Source: Paracoccaceae bacterium (GTDB lineage Bacteria > Pseudomonadota > Alphaproteobacteria > Rhodobacterales > Rhodobacteraceae). Taken from it: a stretch of DNA of 38,769 bases. The position numbers and the translations under genes were made by a program. The stretch is from the NCBI GenBank assembly GCA_947461435.1, contig CANHLE010000023.1, positions 1 through 38,769 of the forward strand. The letters are read 5' to 3'. Positions 17,888-27,980 of this stretch are shown here, in pieces (the stretch's first letter is position 1; each line of letters starts with the position of its first letter). A model generated the notes under the pieces. The model worked only from the letters and a program-made list of their open reading frames with translations, did not search any database and was not told where the DNA came from.

Positions 17888-18973
17888 CTACTCCTTCGCC
17901 AAACTCTCAACCATAGACACCAACCGATCCGTCGCATCAGGTTTGCCCTGTGAGAGAGCTGCCCGCGCCATGCCAGTTGCAAGCGCGCCATTTCCCAAAA
18001 TCGACGCTATCTGGGACGATAGGCTCGCCACGTCAAGCGTCTTTTCCGGCGCAACTATCGCGGCGCCCACAGACAAAAGACCCTGCGCATTGGCGGTTTG
18101 ATGATCACCCGCAGCTGCTGCGAAGGGAATAAGAATGGATGGCCGACCGATGACGGAGATATCTGCAATGGAAGAGGCACCGGAACGGGAAATCACCAAC
18201 TGCGCCTCACTGAGGCGCCTGGGAATATCGGAAAAGAAGGGCGCAACTTCGGCAAAAACGCCCGCTTCAGAATAGCGTCTTTCAACGCGTTCGCGATCTT
18301 CTTCGCGGGCTTGTTGTGCGACACGAAGATAACCCCTGATGGACTCTGGAAGGCCGGCTACGGCGTCCGGCACAATGTCAGACAAGATCCTTGCGCCCTG
18401 ACTTCCCCCAATGACGACCAAGCTCATCGGATAGTCCCCGGGTGCAATGTACCCTGCCCCTGCCCGCTCCAGCACCGAGGCGCGAACCGGATTTCCAATG
18501 TTCTCGGCCACGACACCCTCAGGCAGTTGGGTCGGCCAGGTGCCGCAGGCGACCTTGTCGACTCGTCTTGCGAATATCTGATTGACCCGGCCCAAGATTC
18601 CGTTCTGCTCATGGATCATGCACGGCCGTTTAAGTGCCCAAGCAGCCACTAAAGCCGGGATTGAAGGGTATCCGCCAAAGCCAACAACAACATCTGGCTT
18701 CTCGCGCATCATTGAAAACAAAGCACCCACCACGCCAGCGGCAATTCGGAAGGGAACGGCAAGTTTTGCGAGGATACCGCCACGAGCGAACGTGGCGGAT
18801 GCCAGGATCACGCGGTCAACTTCAGATGGAAATCCACCGGAATAGCGCGCGCCCCGAAGATCTGTCGACAGCTTCACGCGCCAGCCCTTTGCAATCATCG
18901 CCTCGGCCAGGGCCTGGGCCGGAAACATATGACCGCCCGTTCCCCCGGCCGCAATCAACAGCAATTTCGCCAT
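17888..18973 (-). CDS. murG: UDP-GlcNAc:lipid I N-acetylglucosaminyltransferase
   Basis: MurG makes lipid II from lipid I on the inner face of the membrane. The 361-residue protein opens [20 protein letters not shown] with the first glycine-rich loop, has a second loop ([14 protein letters not shown]) and the [24 protein letters not shown] donor-binding segment of GT28 enzymes. The ATG at 18973 shares its A with the ftsW stop codon (TGATG), indicating translational coupling; the longer open frame upstream is the antisense-like shadow of ftsW. Confidence 0.97.
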   Translation of the reverse strand: MAKLLLIAAGGTGGHMFPAQALAEAMIAKGWRVKLSTDLRGARYSGGFPSEVDRVILASATFARGGILAKLAVPFRIAAGVVGALFSMMREKPDVVVGFGGYPSIPALVAAWALKRPCMIHEQNGILGRVNQIFARRVDKVACGTWPTQLPEGVVAENIGNPVRASVLERAGAGYIAPGDYPMSLVVIGGSQGARILSDIVPDAVAGLPESIRGYLRVAQQAREEDRERVERRYSEAGVFAEVAPFFSDIPRRLSEAQLVISRSGASSIADISVIGRPSILIPFAAAAGDHQTANAQGLLSVGAAIVAPEKTLDVASLSSQIASILGNGALATGMARAALSQGKPDATDRLVSMVESLAKE

Positions 18974-20139
18974 CAGCGACCTCTGCGACCGAACAGATCG
19001 CTCATCTGGCCCTGCGGTCGGCTGCGCGTGAGCGCCAGTAGCATTCCAACCGTTAGACCAGCAGCGATCACGGACGATCCGCCATAGCTGATAAATGGCA
19101 ATGTCATTCCCTTGGCCGGAAGAAGCCGAACAGCGACGCCCATATTGATCATGGCCTGCACGCCAAAGATGCAGGCAAGGCCAGACCCCGCCAATCGGGC
19201 GAAAGGGTCCCGCTCTTTGGTCAAGCGCAGCAAAGATCGGACAATCACCGTGCAAAAAAGCGCAAGGATCAACGCAACCAGAACCAAACCATATTCTTCA
19301 GCCGCAACGGCGATGATAAAATCGGTATGAGCATCGGGCAAGATCCACTTTACCTGACCCTGACCAAGTCCAACCCCAAAGAAGCCACCCTCTTGGATGG
19401 CGTTTACAGCGTACCCGATCTGGCTGCGCGGATCGACCTCGGGATTCAAGAACGCATCAATGCGGCGCGCAAAGTGATCGGACAGGTTGTAAGATGTAAA
19501 GCCCGCCATAACCACAGCAGCCACCACAGAGAAAATCAGCATCATAGGTGCGCCGGCGACGAAATAAATGACGCTCCATCCAAAAAGGATCAGCATCGTC
19601 TGGCCAAAATCCGGCTGCATCGCCAGAAAGAGCGAAACGATTATGGTGATGACGAGTGACATGACTTTGCCCGGCGGTCCGTTTACTTCTTGCGCAGCTG
19701 CCATAAGCCATGCCGTAACGATGATGAAACAGGGCTTAAGAAACTCCGAGGGCTGCAACGAAAATCCGCCAATGGACAACCACCGCACGGCCCCCTTCCC
19801 GTGGTCTTGACCAATAAAAGGCAAAGCCATCAGCGCAAGAACGGCAATGCCGAACCCCATGATTCCCAAACGGCGTATCATCTGCGGTGACATCATCGAC
19901 GTTCCGGCCATGACCAGCATCGCCAGAGAGCCAAACAGGGCCTGTTTTTGAACATAGTAATAGGGATCAAGATTGTTGCGACTTGCCAGCGGCACTGAAG
20001 CTGCCAGCCCAAGCAGAAGGCCAATCCCAAACAATACCATGACCGCAGTCATCGACCATTTGTCTATCGTGCGCCACCAACGGGGAATAATGGGCTCAAG
20101 CGCCCTGGCTGGCATAGAGCCATAGACCATTTCAGTCAT
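18973..20139 (-). CDS. ftsW: Lipid II polymerase / cell division protein FtsW
   Basis: This 388-residue SEDS-family protein has about ten membrane helices. SEDS motifs include [17 protein letters not shown], the large periplasmic loop with [32 protein letters not shown], and [15 protein letters not shown]. FtsW polymerises glycan at the septum with a class B PBP. A basic-rich cytoplasmic start precedes the first helix at about residue 32. It is the first gene of the visible dcw run; upstream lie 182 bases and then degP rather than murD. Confidence 0.96.
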   Translation of the reverse strand: MTEMVYGSMPARALEPIIPRWWRTIDKWSMTAVMVLFGIGLLLGLAASVPLASRNNLDPYYYVQKQALFGSLAMLVMAGTSMMSPQMIRRLGIMGFGIAVLALMALPFIGQDHGKGAVRWLSIGGFSLQPSEFLKPCFIIVTAWLMAAAQEVNGPPGKVMSLVITIIVSLFLAMQPDFGQTMLILFGWSVIYFVAGAPMMLIFSVVAAVVMAGFTSYNLSDHFARRIDAFLNPEVDPRSQIGYAVNAIQEGGFFGVGLGQGQVKWILPDAHTDFIIAVAAEEYGLVLVALILALFCTVIVRSLLRLTKERDPFARLAGSGLACIFGVQAMINMGVAVRLLPAKGMTLPFISYGGSSVIAAGLTVGMLLALTRSRPQGQMSDLFGRRGR

Positions 20140-20321
20140 GGAAAACCGCCTGTGTTCGTCTGCTCAACTTTACCCGCCCGGGTTGTTCCTGGGTCAGTGA
20201 GGTGAATCTTAGCGAAGTCTGTCTGTTCTGGCTAGGGAAAAGCGATTCGCTTGATCTTCTCAACCAAAAATTGCCGGGCTTTTTGGGCCCAGCCACCAAT
20301 TTTCAGGTTCTCGAACAGGAA
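20140..20321. other. Non-coding gap between degP and ftsW
   Basis: This 182-base gap contains the degP terminator (20266-20293) and, in its left part, the region where the promoter of the ftsW-led run should lie. I do not see a convincing pair of promoter hexamers. Confidence 0.5.
20266..20293 (-). terminator. Terminator downstream of degP
   Basis: Reading the minus strand, GCTGGGC pairs with GCCCGGC (20287-20293 with 20273-20279, one G-T pair) around a seven-base loop, followed by AATTTTTGG. It separates the protease gene from the ftsW run. Confidence 0.75.
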
Positions 20322-21794
20322 CTATTCGACTGATAAAGCAACGAAACGCGGGTCACCATTTGTCCGCACAAGCAACAAAAGGGACTTTCGGCCAGCTTCT
20401 TTGGCTTCTGCGACCCGATCCTCAAGATCACTGATCGCGCTAACCTTCTTCTGGCCCGCTTCCGTGATGATGTCTCCTTCGCGTAGACCTTTAGAATAAG
20501 CCTCCGAAGCCACGTCAACGGCGGTCACAACAACACCAGCCGCATTTGCAGGCAGCCCCATTGCCTCTTTCGCTGCATCATCCAAGGGCGACAACGTTAG
20601 ACCCATGATCTGTGCGACTTGTGGAGCCTCCGGCATGGCTTCCGGCACCGCAGCAAGTTCAGACTCTCCTTCGGCCGTCTCACGGCGACCAAGAGTGACG
20701 GACACATTCACTTCTGCGCCGTCGCGCAAAACAACAACAGGCACCGCTTCGCCAATCGGGCTGTCAGCCACCGTGCGGGTCAGATCGCGCACATCCCCAA
20801 CTGCCGTTCCATTGAATGTCAGAATAACATCTCCTGACAAAAGGCCGGCATCCTTGGCAGGTCCATCTGGCACGTCGGTAATCAAAGCACCCTTTGCCTC
20901 CGACAATCCAATGGCTTCAGCAACATCAGGCGTAACATCCTGAATACGCACACCCAACCAACCGCGACGAGTTTCACCATATTGCCTCAGTTGGTCAACG
21001 ACTTTGGATACGACATTTGATCCCATCGAAAAACCAATGCCGATAGATCCACCCGTCGGGGACAAGATGGCCGTATTAACGCCGATAACTTGACCGTCCA
21101 TATTGAACAGAGGGCCACCCGAATTGCCTTTGTTTATCGCGGCGTCGGTTTGGATAAAGTCATCGTATGTGCCGGAAAGTTCGCGGCCACGGGCGGACAC
21201 GATACCAGCGGAAACTGAGAACCCCTGCCCTAAGGGGTTGCCCATCGCCATGACCCAGTCACCAACGCGCATCGCATCGCTGTCTCCAAAGGCGACGAAG
21301 GGAAGAGGCGTATCACTTTCCACTTTCAGCAGGGCAATATCGGTTTTCAAGTCAGTTCCGACAACTTTCGCATCCAGCTTTTTTCCGGAAAAGAATTCGA
21401 TCGATATTTCGTCAGCGCCTTCGATCACGTGGTTGTTGGTCACAATATAGCCGTCGGCCGAGACGACAAAACCAGATCCTAAAGCTTCTTCGCGGCGCGG
21501 TTCCGCCGGGGCTTGGCCCTGGCCATTTTGATCCATGAAATCTTTGAACAACTCTTCAAATGGAGAGCCCTTGGGCACCATGGGGTTGCCTTCTGCGGAT
21601 GCCGCGACGACCGCTGAAGTTGTGATGTTAACCACGGAAGGGCTGACACCTTCGGCCAAATCGGCAAAGCTTTCGGGCGCCCCAAAGGCATAAACGGCGC
21701 TTGCGGTCGGGCCCATGGCCAGACCTAATCCAAGGCCAATTGCCAACAAGGGGCGGGTGGTTTTGCTACGGAACAAGACTTTGGTCAGTTGCAC
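20322..21794 (-). CDS. degP: DegP/DegQ-type (Do family) periplasmic serine endoprotease
   Basis: The 490-residue protein has a signal peptide (LLAIGLGLGLAMGPTASAVYA), a trypsin-like domain with the triad H122 (TNNHVIEG), D152 (DIALLKV) and S225 (GNSGGPLF), and two C-terminal PDZ domains (about 260-350 and 395-485). It degrades or refolds misfolded envelope proteins. The GTG at 21794 is preferred to an ATG at 21848 because AGAGGAG lies seven bases upstream and the signal peptide is then of normal length. The location after hflK-hflC is common in alphaproteobacteria and suggests joint envelope quality control. Confidence 0.94.
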   Translation of the reverse strand: MQLTKVLFRSKTTRPLLAIGLGLGLAMGPTASAVYAFGAPESFADLAEGVSPSVVNITTSAVVAASAEGNPMVPKGSPFEELFKDFMDQNGQGQAPAEPRREEALGSGFVVSADGYIVTNNHVIEGADEISIEFFSGKKLDAKVVGTDLKTDIALLKVESDTPLPFVAFGDSDAMRVGDWVMAMGNPLGQGFSVSAGIVSARGRELSGTYDDFIQTDAAINKGNSGGPLFNMDGQVIGVNTAILSPTGGSIGIGFSMGSNVVSKVVDQLRQYGETRRGWLGVRIQDVTPDVAEAIGLSEAKGALITDVPDGPAKDAGLLSGDVILTFNGTAVGDVRDLTRTVADSPIGEAVPVVVLRDGAEVNVSVTLGRRETAEGESELAAVPEAMPEAPQVAQIMGLTLSPLDDAAKEAMGLPANAAGVVVTAVDVASEAYSKGLREGDIITEAGQKKVSAISDLEDRVAEAKEAGRKSLLLLVRTNGDPRFVALSVE

Positions 21795-22035
21795 GTTCGA
21801 ACTCCTCTCGATGTGCGGCACAGACAATGGGCCGGCATGCCGCCGCATTTCTGATCACTTCCCATATTGGACCAAACCGAGCGCGGCGCAATGCACAGTG
21901 AAATCTCGATCTGTCAAAGCCCTGTGATCCGGCGGAAACATGCGTTGATGTTGTACCAACTGAAACTTGGCAAAAACCAATCGCCGCAGGTTTAACCCCG
22001 CGGCGACTTTGTAATTCCTGGAAGGGGCGATGGAC
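21795..22035. other. Gap between hflC and degP
   Basis: About 240 bases with no gene. It holds the hflC terminator at 21972-22006 and, beyond it, the presumed degP promoter region. Confidence 0.5.
21972..22006 (-). terminator. Terminator downstream of hflC
   Basis: On the minus strand TCGCCGC pairs with GCGGCGA (22000-22006 with 21981-21987), the interior GGTT/AACC can extend the helix, and TTGGTTTTTG follows. It implies that degP has its own promoter. Confidence 0.8.
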
Positions 22036-22932
22036 CTATGGGGTCGAAGTCCCTTCGGCAGTGCGTCCCCCGATCGAGGCACCTCCAAGATAGTCAAAGA
22101 ATTCACTGTCTGGTGCCAGAACGATTGACGAGTTGGCCCCTTTCAGGGCCCGCTCATAGGCCGTCATTGATCGCGTGAATGCGAAAAATTCCGGATCCTT
22201 GCCGAAAGCTTCTGCATAAACACTGTTCCGGGCGGCATCGGCCTCGCCCCGCACGATCTCCGCGTTCTTGCGCGCTTCTGACGTAACTTCAACCACTTCA
22301 CGGTCGGCAGCCGCGCGAACCCGTTGTGCGGCTTCATTTCCCCGCGCAATCTCATCCGCTGCCTCGCGTTCCCGCTCCGCTCTCATCCGTGCAAAGGTAG
22401 AGGCCAGATTTTGCTCAGGAAGATCCGTTCGGGTCAGACGGACGTCGATGACGTCTACTCCGAACTCCACTGCCTCCAGTTTCGCCTTGTCGCGGATTTG
22501 ATTCATCAGCGCTGTACGATCCTCGGATAGAACGCGGCTTGAAGGGACAGATCCCAGAATTTCGCGGATCCCTGCATTTACGATACGGTCCAGGCGCAAT
22601 TGCGCTTGTTCGACCCCGCCCGTACCCAAGGCTTCACGAAAGCGGACAAGGTCAACGATCCTCCAGCGTGCAAAGGCATCCACCACCAGTCGGCGATCGT
22701 CAGCAGGCGTAACTTCCATTTCCTGGGTAAAGAGCCCCAAGATCCGGTCTTCATAGCTGACGACTTCCTGCAGAAATGGAATTTTGAAGCCAAGACCCGG
22801 CTCGGTGCGGACTTGAACCACCTTTCCGAACTGCAGAACCAACACGCGCTCGCGCTCGTCCACCGTGAAAATAGAGGACATAACAAGGGCACCAATCAAG
22901 GCGAGGCCCGGAAGAATATACGTGGCGCGCAT
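22036..22932 (-). CDS. hflC: FtsH protease modulator HflC
   Basis: This 298-residue SPFH/band 7 protein has an N-terminal membrane anchor (YILPGLALIGALVMSSIF) and the HflC landmark VDERERVLVLQFGKVV. A long charged helix follows (about 180-240). With HflK it forms the cage around FtsH. The ATG at 22932 shares a base with the hflK stop (TGATG), which indicates coupled translation; a TTG codon just before it is the alternative. It is followed by a terminator. Confidence 0.95.
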   Translation of the reverse strand: MRATYILPGLALIGALVMSSIFTVDERERVLVLQFGKVVQVRTEPGLGFKIPFLQEVVSYEDRILGLFTQEMEVTPADDRRLVVDAFARWRIVDLVRFREALGTGGVEQAQLRLDRIVNAGIREILGSVPSSRVLSEDRTALMNQIRDKAKLEAVEFGVDVIDVRLTRTDLPEQNLASTFARMRAEREREAADEIARGNEAAQRVRAAADREVVEVTSEARKNAEIVRGEADAARNSVYAEAFGKDPEFFAFTRSMTAYERALKGANSSIVLAPDSEFFDYLGGASIGGRTAEGTSTP

Positions 22933-24116
22933 CAATTTGTCCCTCCGCTTCCGGCGGCAGCAGCATCGCGGCCGGCCGTCATTCCCAACTCATTCAATGG
23001 AAGAATGGGAACAACACCCGAATTTCCGCCTTCACCCCCTGCTGTTCCGTCCATGATGACCTTGTTCATCCCACCCAAAACTTTTTCCATCGTTTCAAGG
23101 TACATCCGCTTGCGCGTAACCTCGGGGGCTTTGACATATTCTGCATAGACGGACAGAAAGCGCGCAGCATCACCTTCGGCTTCGTTCACGACCTGGGCCC
23201 GATAGGCCTCGGCCTCTTCCGTCAACTGCGCGGCTTGGCCGCGGGCACCGGCCGTGGCCTTGTTGGCATAGGCATCCGCCTCTTTCTCAAGTCGGTCCCG
23301 TTCCTGCTGGGCCGCCTGAACCGAACGGAAAGCATCAATAACCTCACCCGGCGGGTCTGCCTTGGCAAAGTTTACCCGGACGATATTGATGCCCGAATTG
23401 TAGCTGTCCAACGTAGCTTGCACCTGAGCGCGAAGATCTGTGGCGATCCGGCCTCGATCTCTGTTCAAGATTGGCGCAAGTTCACTGCGCGCAATGATAT
23501 CCCGCATGGCAGATTCCGAGACGGCCTTGATGGTTCCCTGAGGGTCCGCAAGGTTGAACAGATAGAGTTCAGGGTTCGTAATGTTCCAGACAACTTGGAA
23601 CTCGATATTCACGATGTTTTGGTCCCGCGTCAGCATGAGGCCGTTGCCCATGGCTGAATTTTCATCAACGCCAATGTCGGTAACTTGTTCGCGGGTAACG
23701 GGCAGAATATCGATGGTCACAAAGGGCCAGGGGGCAAAATTCAGACCGGGCTCACCGATGGCTGAGAATTTGCCAAGGAACAGTTCAACCGATTTTTCTT
23801 CCGGCTTAACCGTGTAAAACGACATGAACCCCCACAACAAAGCTGCAGCCACGGCCCCAATCGCCAGCCCTTGCCGAGTCACCGCAGGCCCCGGCATGCC
23901 GCCGCCCGATGGCCCGCCGCCACCGTTTCCGCGGCCGCCCATCAGAACGCGTAGCTGTTCTTGACCCTTGCGCATGATCTCGTCGATCTCAGGAACGCCG
24001 CTCGCTCCCTGAGGTTTTCGCGGTCCGCGCCCGTTTGGAACACCGCTTGGGCCTTTGTCGTCATCGTCCGGACCGCCTTTACCGCCGCTGCCCCACGGAC
24101 CACCGCTTCCTGCCAT
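22932..24116 (-). CDS. hflK: FtsH protease modulator HflK
   Basis: The 394-residue protein has a glycine- and aspartate-rich cytoplasmic start (MAGSGGPWGSGGKGG), one membrane helix (about 82-102), the band 7 domain beginning VKPEEKSVELFLGKFS, and a long heptad-like region ending in a Gly/Ala-rich tail. HflK pairs with HflC to control FtsH. The ATG at 24116 follows AAGGGAAAG; the in-frame extension to 24194 looks non-coding. Downstream hflC overlaps it by one base. Confidence 0.95.
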   Translation of the reverse strand: MAGSGGPWGSGGKGGPDDDDKGPSGVPNGRGPRKPQGASGVPEIDEIMRKGQEQLRVLMGGRGNGGGGPSGGGMPGPAVTRQGLAIGAVAAALLWGFMSFYTVKPEEKSVELFLGKFSAIGEPGLNFAPWPFVTIDILPVTREQVTDIGVDENSAMGNGLMLTRDQNIVNIEFQVVWNITNPELYLFNLADPQGTIKAVSESAMRDIIARSELAPILNRDRGRIATDLRAQVQATLDSYNSGINIVRVNFAKADPPGEVIDAFRSVQAAQQERDRLEKEADAYANKATAGARGQAAQLTEEAEAYRAQVVNEAEGDAARFLSVYAEYVKAPEVTRKRMYLETMEKVLGGMNKVIMDGTAGGEGGNSGVVPILPLNELGMTAGRDAAAAGSGGTN

Positions 24117-24171
24117 CGACTTTCCCTTTTTCAATTGTCTTGCGTCATACCTGTGTATTTGCGCGTAAATT

Positions 24172-25548
24172 TCAAGCTTTGATCGTGGCGCCAATTTGCC
24201 GCGTGACCTTCCGCATGGTCACAATCTCTTCCGATGCAGTTGGATGAACGGCAACGGTGCGGTCAAAATCGCCTTTTGTTGCCCCAAGTTTTACCGCAAT
24301 TGCCGCCAGTTGTATCATTTCGCCGGCACCTGGCCCAACAATGTGACAGCCCAAAACCTTTTGAGTTTCCGTGTCGACGACCAGCTTCATCAAGTATTGT
24401 TCCGGCATACCGGCAAAGGCCGTGCGCATGGGCCGGAATTTTGAAACGTAAACATCCGTCAGTCCGCGTGCCGCTGCCTGCTCTTCCGTCAAGCCTATCG
24501 TGCCAAACTCAGGTTGGGTAAACACGGCACTTGGAACGAGTTCATGATCAGCCTTCGTGGGCCGCGCGTTAAACAGGGTATCTGCCAACGCATGACCCTC
24601 ACGAATGGCAACCGGGGTAAGGTTGATGCGGTCCGTCACATCGCCTACGGCATAAACGGAAGGCAAAACCGTTTGACTAAACTCATCCACAATCACTGCG
24701 CCCGTAGATTTCACCGTGACACCGATCTGTTCAAGGCCGAGCCCCGCCGTATTGGGCCTTCTGCCTGTGGCGTACAGCACCAAGTCGCACGAAAAAATTT
24801 CACCGAGGCTGCTATGGACTGCAATGTGATCGTCTGCCTTGTCCAATCGCACGACATCGCGACCCCGCAAAATCTGAATTCCTGACCTTTCCATGCCAGC
24901 TACGACATGCGTCCGCGCTTCAATGTCGAAGCCCCGCAGAATTTCGTCACCACGGTAGATTTGAGTGACTTTCACCCCAAGGCCATTCAAAATACACGCA
25001 AATTCAGAGGCGATATAGCCGCCCCCGACAATGACGGCCTTTGCGGGCAATTTGGGCAGATGAAACATCGCGTCCGACGTCACGGCCAGATCTGCGCCCG
25101 GGATATGTGGCACAAAAGGCAAACCGCCGGTTGCAATCAGGATGTGTTTTGCTGTGATCGTCTTGCCTGTCGACAAAGCAATCGTGTGGGGGTCAATCAA
25201 ACTTGCTCGCGCGTCGTAGATGATGACACCAGCCGTTTGCAGCGTCTTGCGGTAGGCTGCTTCAAGCCGGGTCAACTCATTTTCAAGGGTGTTTCGAAAC
25301 GCCGTCCAGTCAAAAGAATCGATCGTGGCGTCCCATCCGTAGGCCCGCGCCTGCGAGACGGCTTCTGGCATTTCCGAAGCGAAGACCATGAGTTTTTTGG
25401 GTACACAGCCCCTGATGACACAAGTTCCGCCCATCCGGCTTTCTTCTGCCAGCGCTACGCGCGCACCTCCTTCGCTGGCCGCAATTCGCGCCGCGCGCAC
25501 ACCTCCGGAACCACCACCAATCACAAACAAATCATAGTCAAATGTCAT
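24172..25548 (-). CDS. gor: Glutathione-disulfide reductase
   Basis: This 458-residue flavoenzyme reduces oxidised glutathione with NADPH. It shows the FAD-binding start YDLFVIGGGSGG, the redox-active disulfide C43/C48 in GGTCVIRGCVPKK, a second dinucleotide motif VIVGGGYIASEFA, and the C-terminal catalytic histidine H435 in AVHPTASEE. The ATG at 25548 has GGAGGA upstream. It is 149 bases after rpiA, with the two tandem GST genes only a few kilobases away, pointing to a glutathione-based redox theme in this section. Confidence 0.95.
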   Translation of the reverse strand: MTFDYDLFVIGGGSGGVRAARIAASEGGARVALAEESRMGGTCVIRGCVPKKLMVFASEMPEAVSQARAYGWDATIDSFDWTAFRNTLENELTRLEAAYRKTLQTAGVIIYDARASLIDPHTIALSTGKTITAKHILIATGGLPFVPHIPGADLAVTSDAMFHLPKLPAKAVIVGGGYIASEFACILNGLGVKVTQIYRGDEILRGFDIEARTHVVAGMERSGIQILRGRDVVRLDKADDHIAVHSSLGEIFSCDLVLYATGRRPNTAGLGLEQIGVTVKSTGAVIVDEFSQTVLPSVYAVGDVTDRINLTPVAIREGHALADTLFNARPTKADHELVPSAVFTQPEFGTIGLTEEQAAARGLTDVYVSKFRPMRTAFAGMPEQYLMKLVVDTETQKVLGCHIVGPGAGEMIQLAAIAVKLGATKGDFDRTVAVHPTASEEIVTMRKVTRQIGATIKA

Positions 25549-25697
25549 CTGATCCTCCAGTCGCGCAATCGGTGAGCACGGATTGGTCCCGTTTCATCAG
25601 ATCAAGGGGGTGAGTGCCACCAGAAAAAGGCACTGATCCGCCAGTCGGAACCAGCAAGAACTGGATAAAACGGGTCAAAGCATTGCGCCTTCCAGGA

Positions 25698-26486
25698 TCA
25701 ATCGCCCAGATCGGCAAAAATGTTCAACGACGGCGCAAACTCAATACGTTCCTGCGCTTCAGATCCAGCATTGATGTCTTTCACGATAACGCGCCCATCG
25801 GCATGACCAACCACCACGATATCGCAGATGTCTATGAAAAGACCATTTTCAACAACACCGGGAATTTGGTTCAAAACCAACGCCAATTGACGCGGATTGC
25901 CGATACGCTTCAAGTGCAAATCAAGAATGTAATTGGCCTCGTCCGTGATCAATGGTTTGTCACCGTTCATGCGCAACGTCACATCGCGGTCCAACACGTC
26001 CATCGAAACCAAAAGCTCTTCAACAAGCGCTTTGCTGGTTTGCCAGCCAAACGGGATAATCTCGATCGGAAGTGGAAAGGCGCCAAGCTGCGCGACCTCT
26101 TTTGCGGCATCGGCAATCACAATCATCTGGTCCGATGCGGTGGCCACGATCTTTTCTTGAAGCAAGGCCGCCCCGCCCCCTTTGATCAACGCCAGATTCA
26201 AATCGAACTCGTCTGCACCATCAATCGTAAGATCCAACCACTTGGCATCATCCAAACTTGTCACAACAATGCCAAGCTTGCGGGCAAGTTCGGCAGTCCG
26301 CGTCGACGTTGGCACACCAACGATCTTTAGACCCTCTTCGCGAACACGCTCGGCCAGACAGCGCACCATCCATGCCGCCGTTGACCCAGTGCCAAGGCCG
26401 ACTTTCATCCCCGATTCAACAAACTGGACGGCACGTTTTGCTGCCACGAACTTTGCCTTGTCGATCGGGGAAAGGTCAGCGGTCAT
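25698..26486 (-). CDS. rpiA: Ribose-5-phosphate isomerase A
   Basis: RpiA interconverts ribose 5-phosphate and ribulose 5-phosphate. The 262-residue protein has LGTGSTA at about 31-37, IDGADEFD at 89-96, KGGGAALLQEKIV at 103-115 with the catalytic glutamate E112, and the usual phosphate-binding loops. The ATG at 26486 follows AGGAGAAAAAG. It is divergent from mntH, whose promoter lies about 90-110 bases away. Length slightly exceeds the 220-230 common in Enterobacteria, due to a longer C-terminus. Confidence 0.95.
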   Translation of the reverse strand: MTADLSPIDKAKFVAAKRAVQFVESGMKVGLGTGSTAAWMVRCLAERVREEGLKIVGVPTSTRTAELARKLGIVVTSLDDAKWLDLTIDGADEFDLNLALIKGGGAALLQEKIVATASDQMIVIADAAKEVAQLGAFPLPIEIIPFGWQTSKALVEELLVSMDVLDRDVTLRMNGDKPLITDEANYILDLHLKRIGNPRQLALVLNQIPGVVENGLFIDICDIVVVGHADGRVIVKDINAGSEAQERIEFAPSLNIFADLGD

Positions 26487-26572
26487 CTTTTTCTCCTAAT
26501 GTGGATGACCACCTTATAGGTGGGCTTTCTTCGTTGAGCGAGGGGGTTTTGCGCTGGGCCAAGAGGAAAGAC

Positions 26573-26600
26573 TTGATCTAATCACTCCCTATTCTATATT
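26573..26600 (+). promoter_or_regulatory. mntH promoter
   Basis: TTGATC (26573-26578) and TATATT (26595-26600) are separated by 16 bases, a good sigma-70-type promoter. Transcription would begin near 26607, inside the palindrome that follows. Confidence 0.6.
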
Positions 26601-26614
26601 GAGAATAATTCTCA
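26600..26614. promoter_or_regulatory. Fur/Mur-type operator overlapping the mntH start region
   Basis: TGAGAAT-A-ATTCTCA is a perfect 7-1-7 inverted repeat, matching the architecture of the Fur-family consensus (TGATAATnATTATCA) at most positions. It shares a base with the -10 hexamer, the classic position for metal-dependent repression. In alphaproteobacteria the regulator of mntH is usually Mur, a manganese-sensing Fur homologue. Confidence 0.75.
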
Positions 26615-26636
26615 TTTTCAAGAAGTCGGCACCTTC

Positions 26637-27980
26637 ATGACAACCGAACCCAATATCTTCAACATTTCGGGCTGGGCCAGCCCTCGCGGCGAAGCGGCGT
26701 TGAGCGAGGTACATCGTTCCGTTGTCTTGCCGTCGGGACGATGGCGCAAGTTCGCGGCCTTTCTGGGCCCCGGATATATGGTGGCCGTCGGCTATATGGA
26801 TCCCGGCAACTGGGCGACGTCCATCGCAGGCGGTTCGAAATTTGGGTATACCCTTCTGTTCGTCGCACTGGTGTCGAACTTGATGGCCATCATTCTGCAA
26901 TCCCTGACCGCCCGTTTGGCCATCGGCTCTGGGCGCGATCTTGCGCAGGCCTGCCGCGACGCCTTTCCCAAATATATATCCATTCCACTTTGGCTATTGG
27001 CCGAATTGGCGATCATCGCGACCGACATTGCAGAGGTAATCGGCACCGCCATCGGCCTGAACCTTTTGTTCGGTATACCATTGGAACTGGGTGTCATCAT
27101 TACCGCGCTCGATGTCTTTCTTATCTTGTGGTTGCAGAATAAGGGATTTCGTTGGCTGGAAGCCTTCGTCGTGACACTTCTGTTGGTCATCGCTGTTTGT
27201 TTTGGCCTTCAGATTGCCTTGGCAAACCCAGATTGGGGCGGCGTCATTCGAGGCTTCGCGCCGACGGTAGAAATCGTCAAGAATCCAGAAATGCTGTACC
27301 TCGCTCTCGGCATTTTGGGGGCAACAGTCATGCCGCACAATCTGTATCTTCATTCCGCCATTGTTCAGACACGGGCCTACGGCGATAGCTTGCCGGAAAA
27401 ACGTCAGGCACTGACCTATGCCACGATCGACAGCACTGTCGCCCTGATGTTCGCGTTGATGATCAATGCATCAATTCTTATACTTGCGGCTGCGTCATTT
27501 CACGCCGTGGGTCAGACCGACGTTGTAGATCTTGGGCAAGCCCATGCGATCTTGGGCCCATTATTGGGTGCCGCGATCGCCCCAACCCTGTTTGCCGTGT
27601 CCCTTTTGGCCTGCGGCCTCAATTCCACCGTCACGGCAACATTGGCGGGTCAGGCCGTCATGGAAGGTTTCTTGCAGATCCGCTTGGCCCCATGGCTGCG
27701 CCGTCTGATCACAAGAGCAATCGCCATTTTGCCTGCCGCGGGCGTAACGATCGCCTATGGATCAGAAGGAACAGGAGAACTTCTCATTCTGACGCAGGTG
27801 GTTTTGTCATTGCAACTCAGCTTTGCCGTTGTGCCGCTGGTCATCTTTACATCGGACAGACTCAAGATGGGCGCCTTGCGCTCACCCGGTTGGTTGATAG
27901 CACTTTCCGTGTTGATCGCGCTGGCAATCGTTGTTCTCAATCTTAAGCTGCTTGTCGATTTTTTCGGACTGACCGGGTAG
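26637..27980 (+). CDS. mntH: Nramp-family divalent metal (manganese) transporter
   Basis: MntH imports Mn2+ with protons. This 447-residue protein has about 11 membrane helices, the TM1 metal-site motif DPGN at 55-58 (in [15 protein letters not shown]) and the TM6 motif MPHN at 232-235 (in [10 protein letters not shown]), both intact. The length matches the family, with about 35 extra N-terminal residues before TM1. It lies behind a good promoter and a Fur/Mur-type operator. The Shine-Dalgarno sequence is weak (AAGAAG). Confidence 0.95.
   Translation: MTTEPNIFNISGWASPRGEAALSEVHRSVVLPSGRWRKFAAFLGPGYMVAVGYMDPGNWATSIAGGSKFGYTLLFVALVSNLMAIILQSLTARLAIGSGRDLAQACRDAFPKYISIPLWLLAELAIIATDIAEVIGTAIGLNLLFGIPLELGVIITALDVFLILWLQNKGFRWLEAFVVTLLLVIAVCFGLQIALANPDWGGVIRGFAPTVEIVKNPEMLYLALGILGATVMPHNLYLHSAIVQTRAYGDSLPEKRQALTYATIDSTVALMFALMINASILILAAASFHAVGQTDVVDLGQAHAILGPLLGAAIAPTLFAVSLLACGLNSTVTATLAGQAVMEGFLQIRLAPWLRRLITRAIAILPAAGVTIAYGSEGTGELLILTQVVLSLQLSFAVVPLVIFTSDRLKMGALRSPGWLIALSVLIALAIVVLNLKLLVDFFGLTG

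Noticed and set aside
25613..25634. Hairpin AGTGCC/GGCACT between rpiA and gor
   Set aside because: The T run lies in the loop rather than after the stem, so it is not a convincing terminator.
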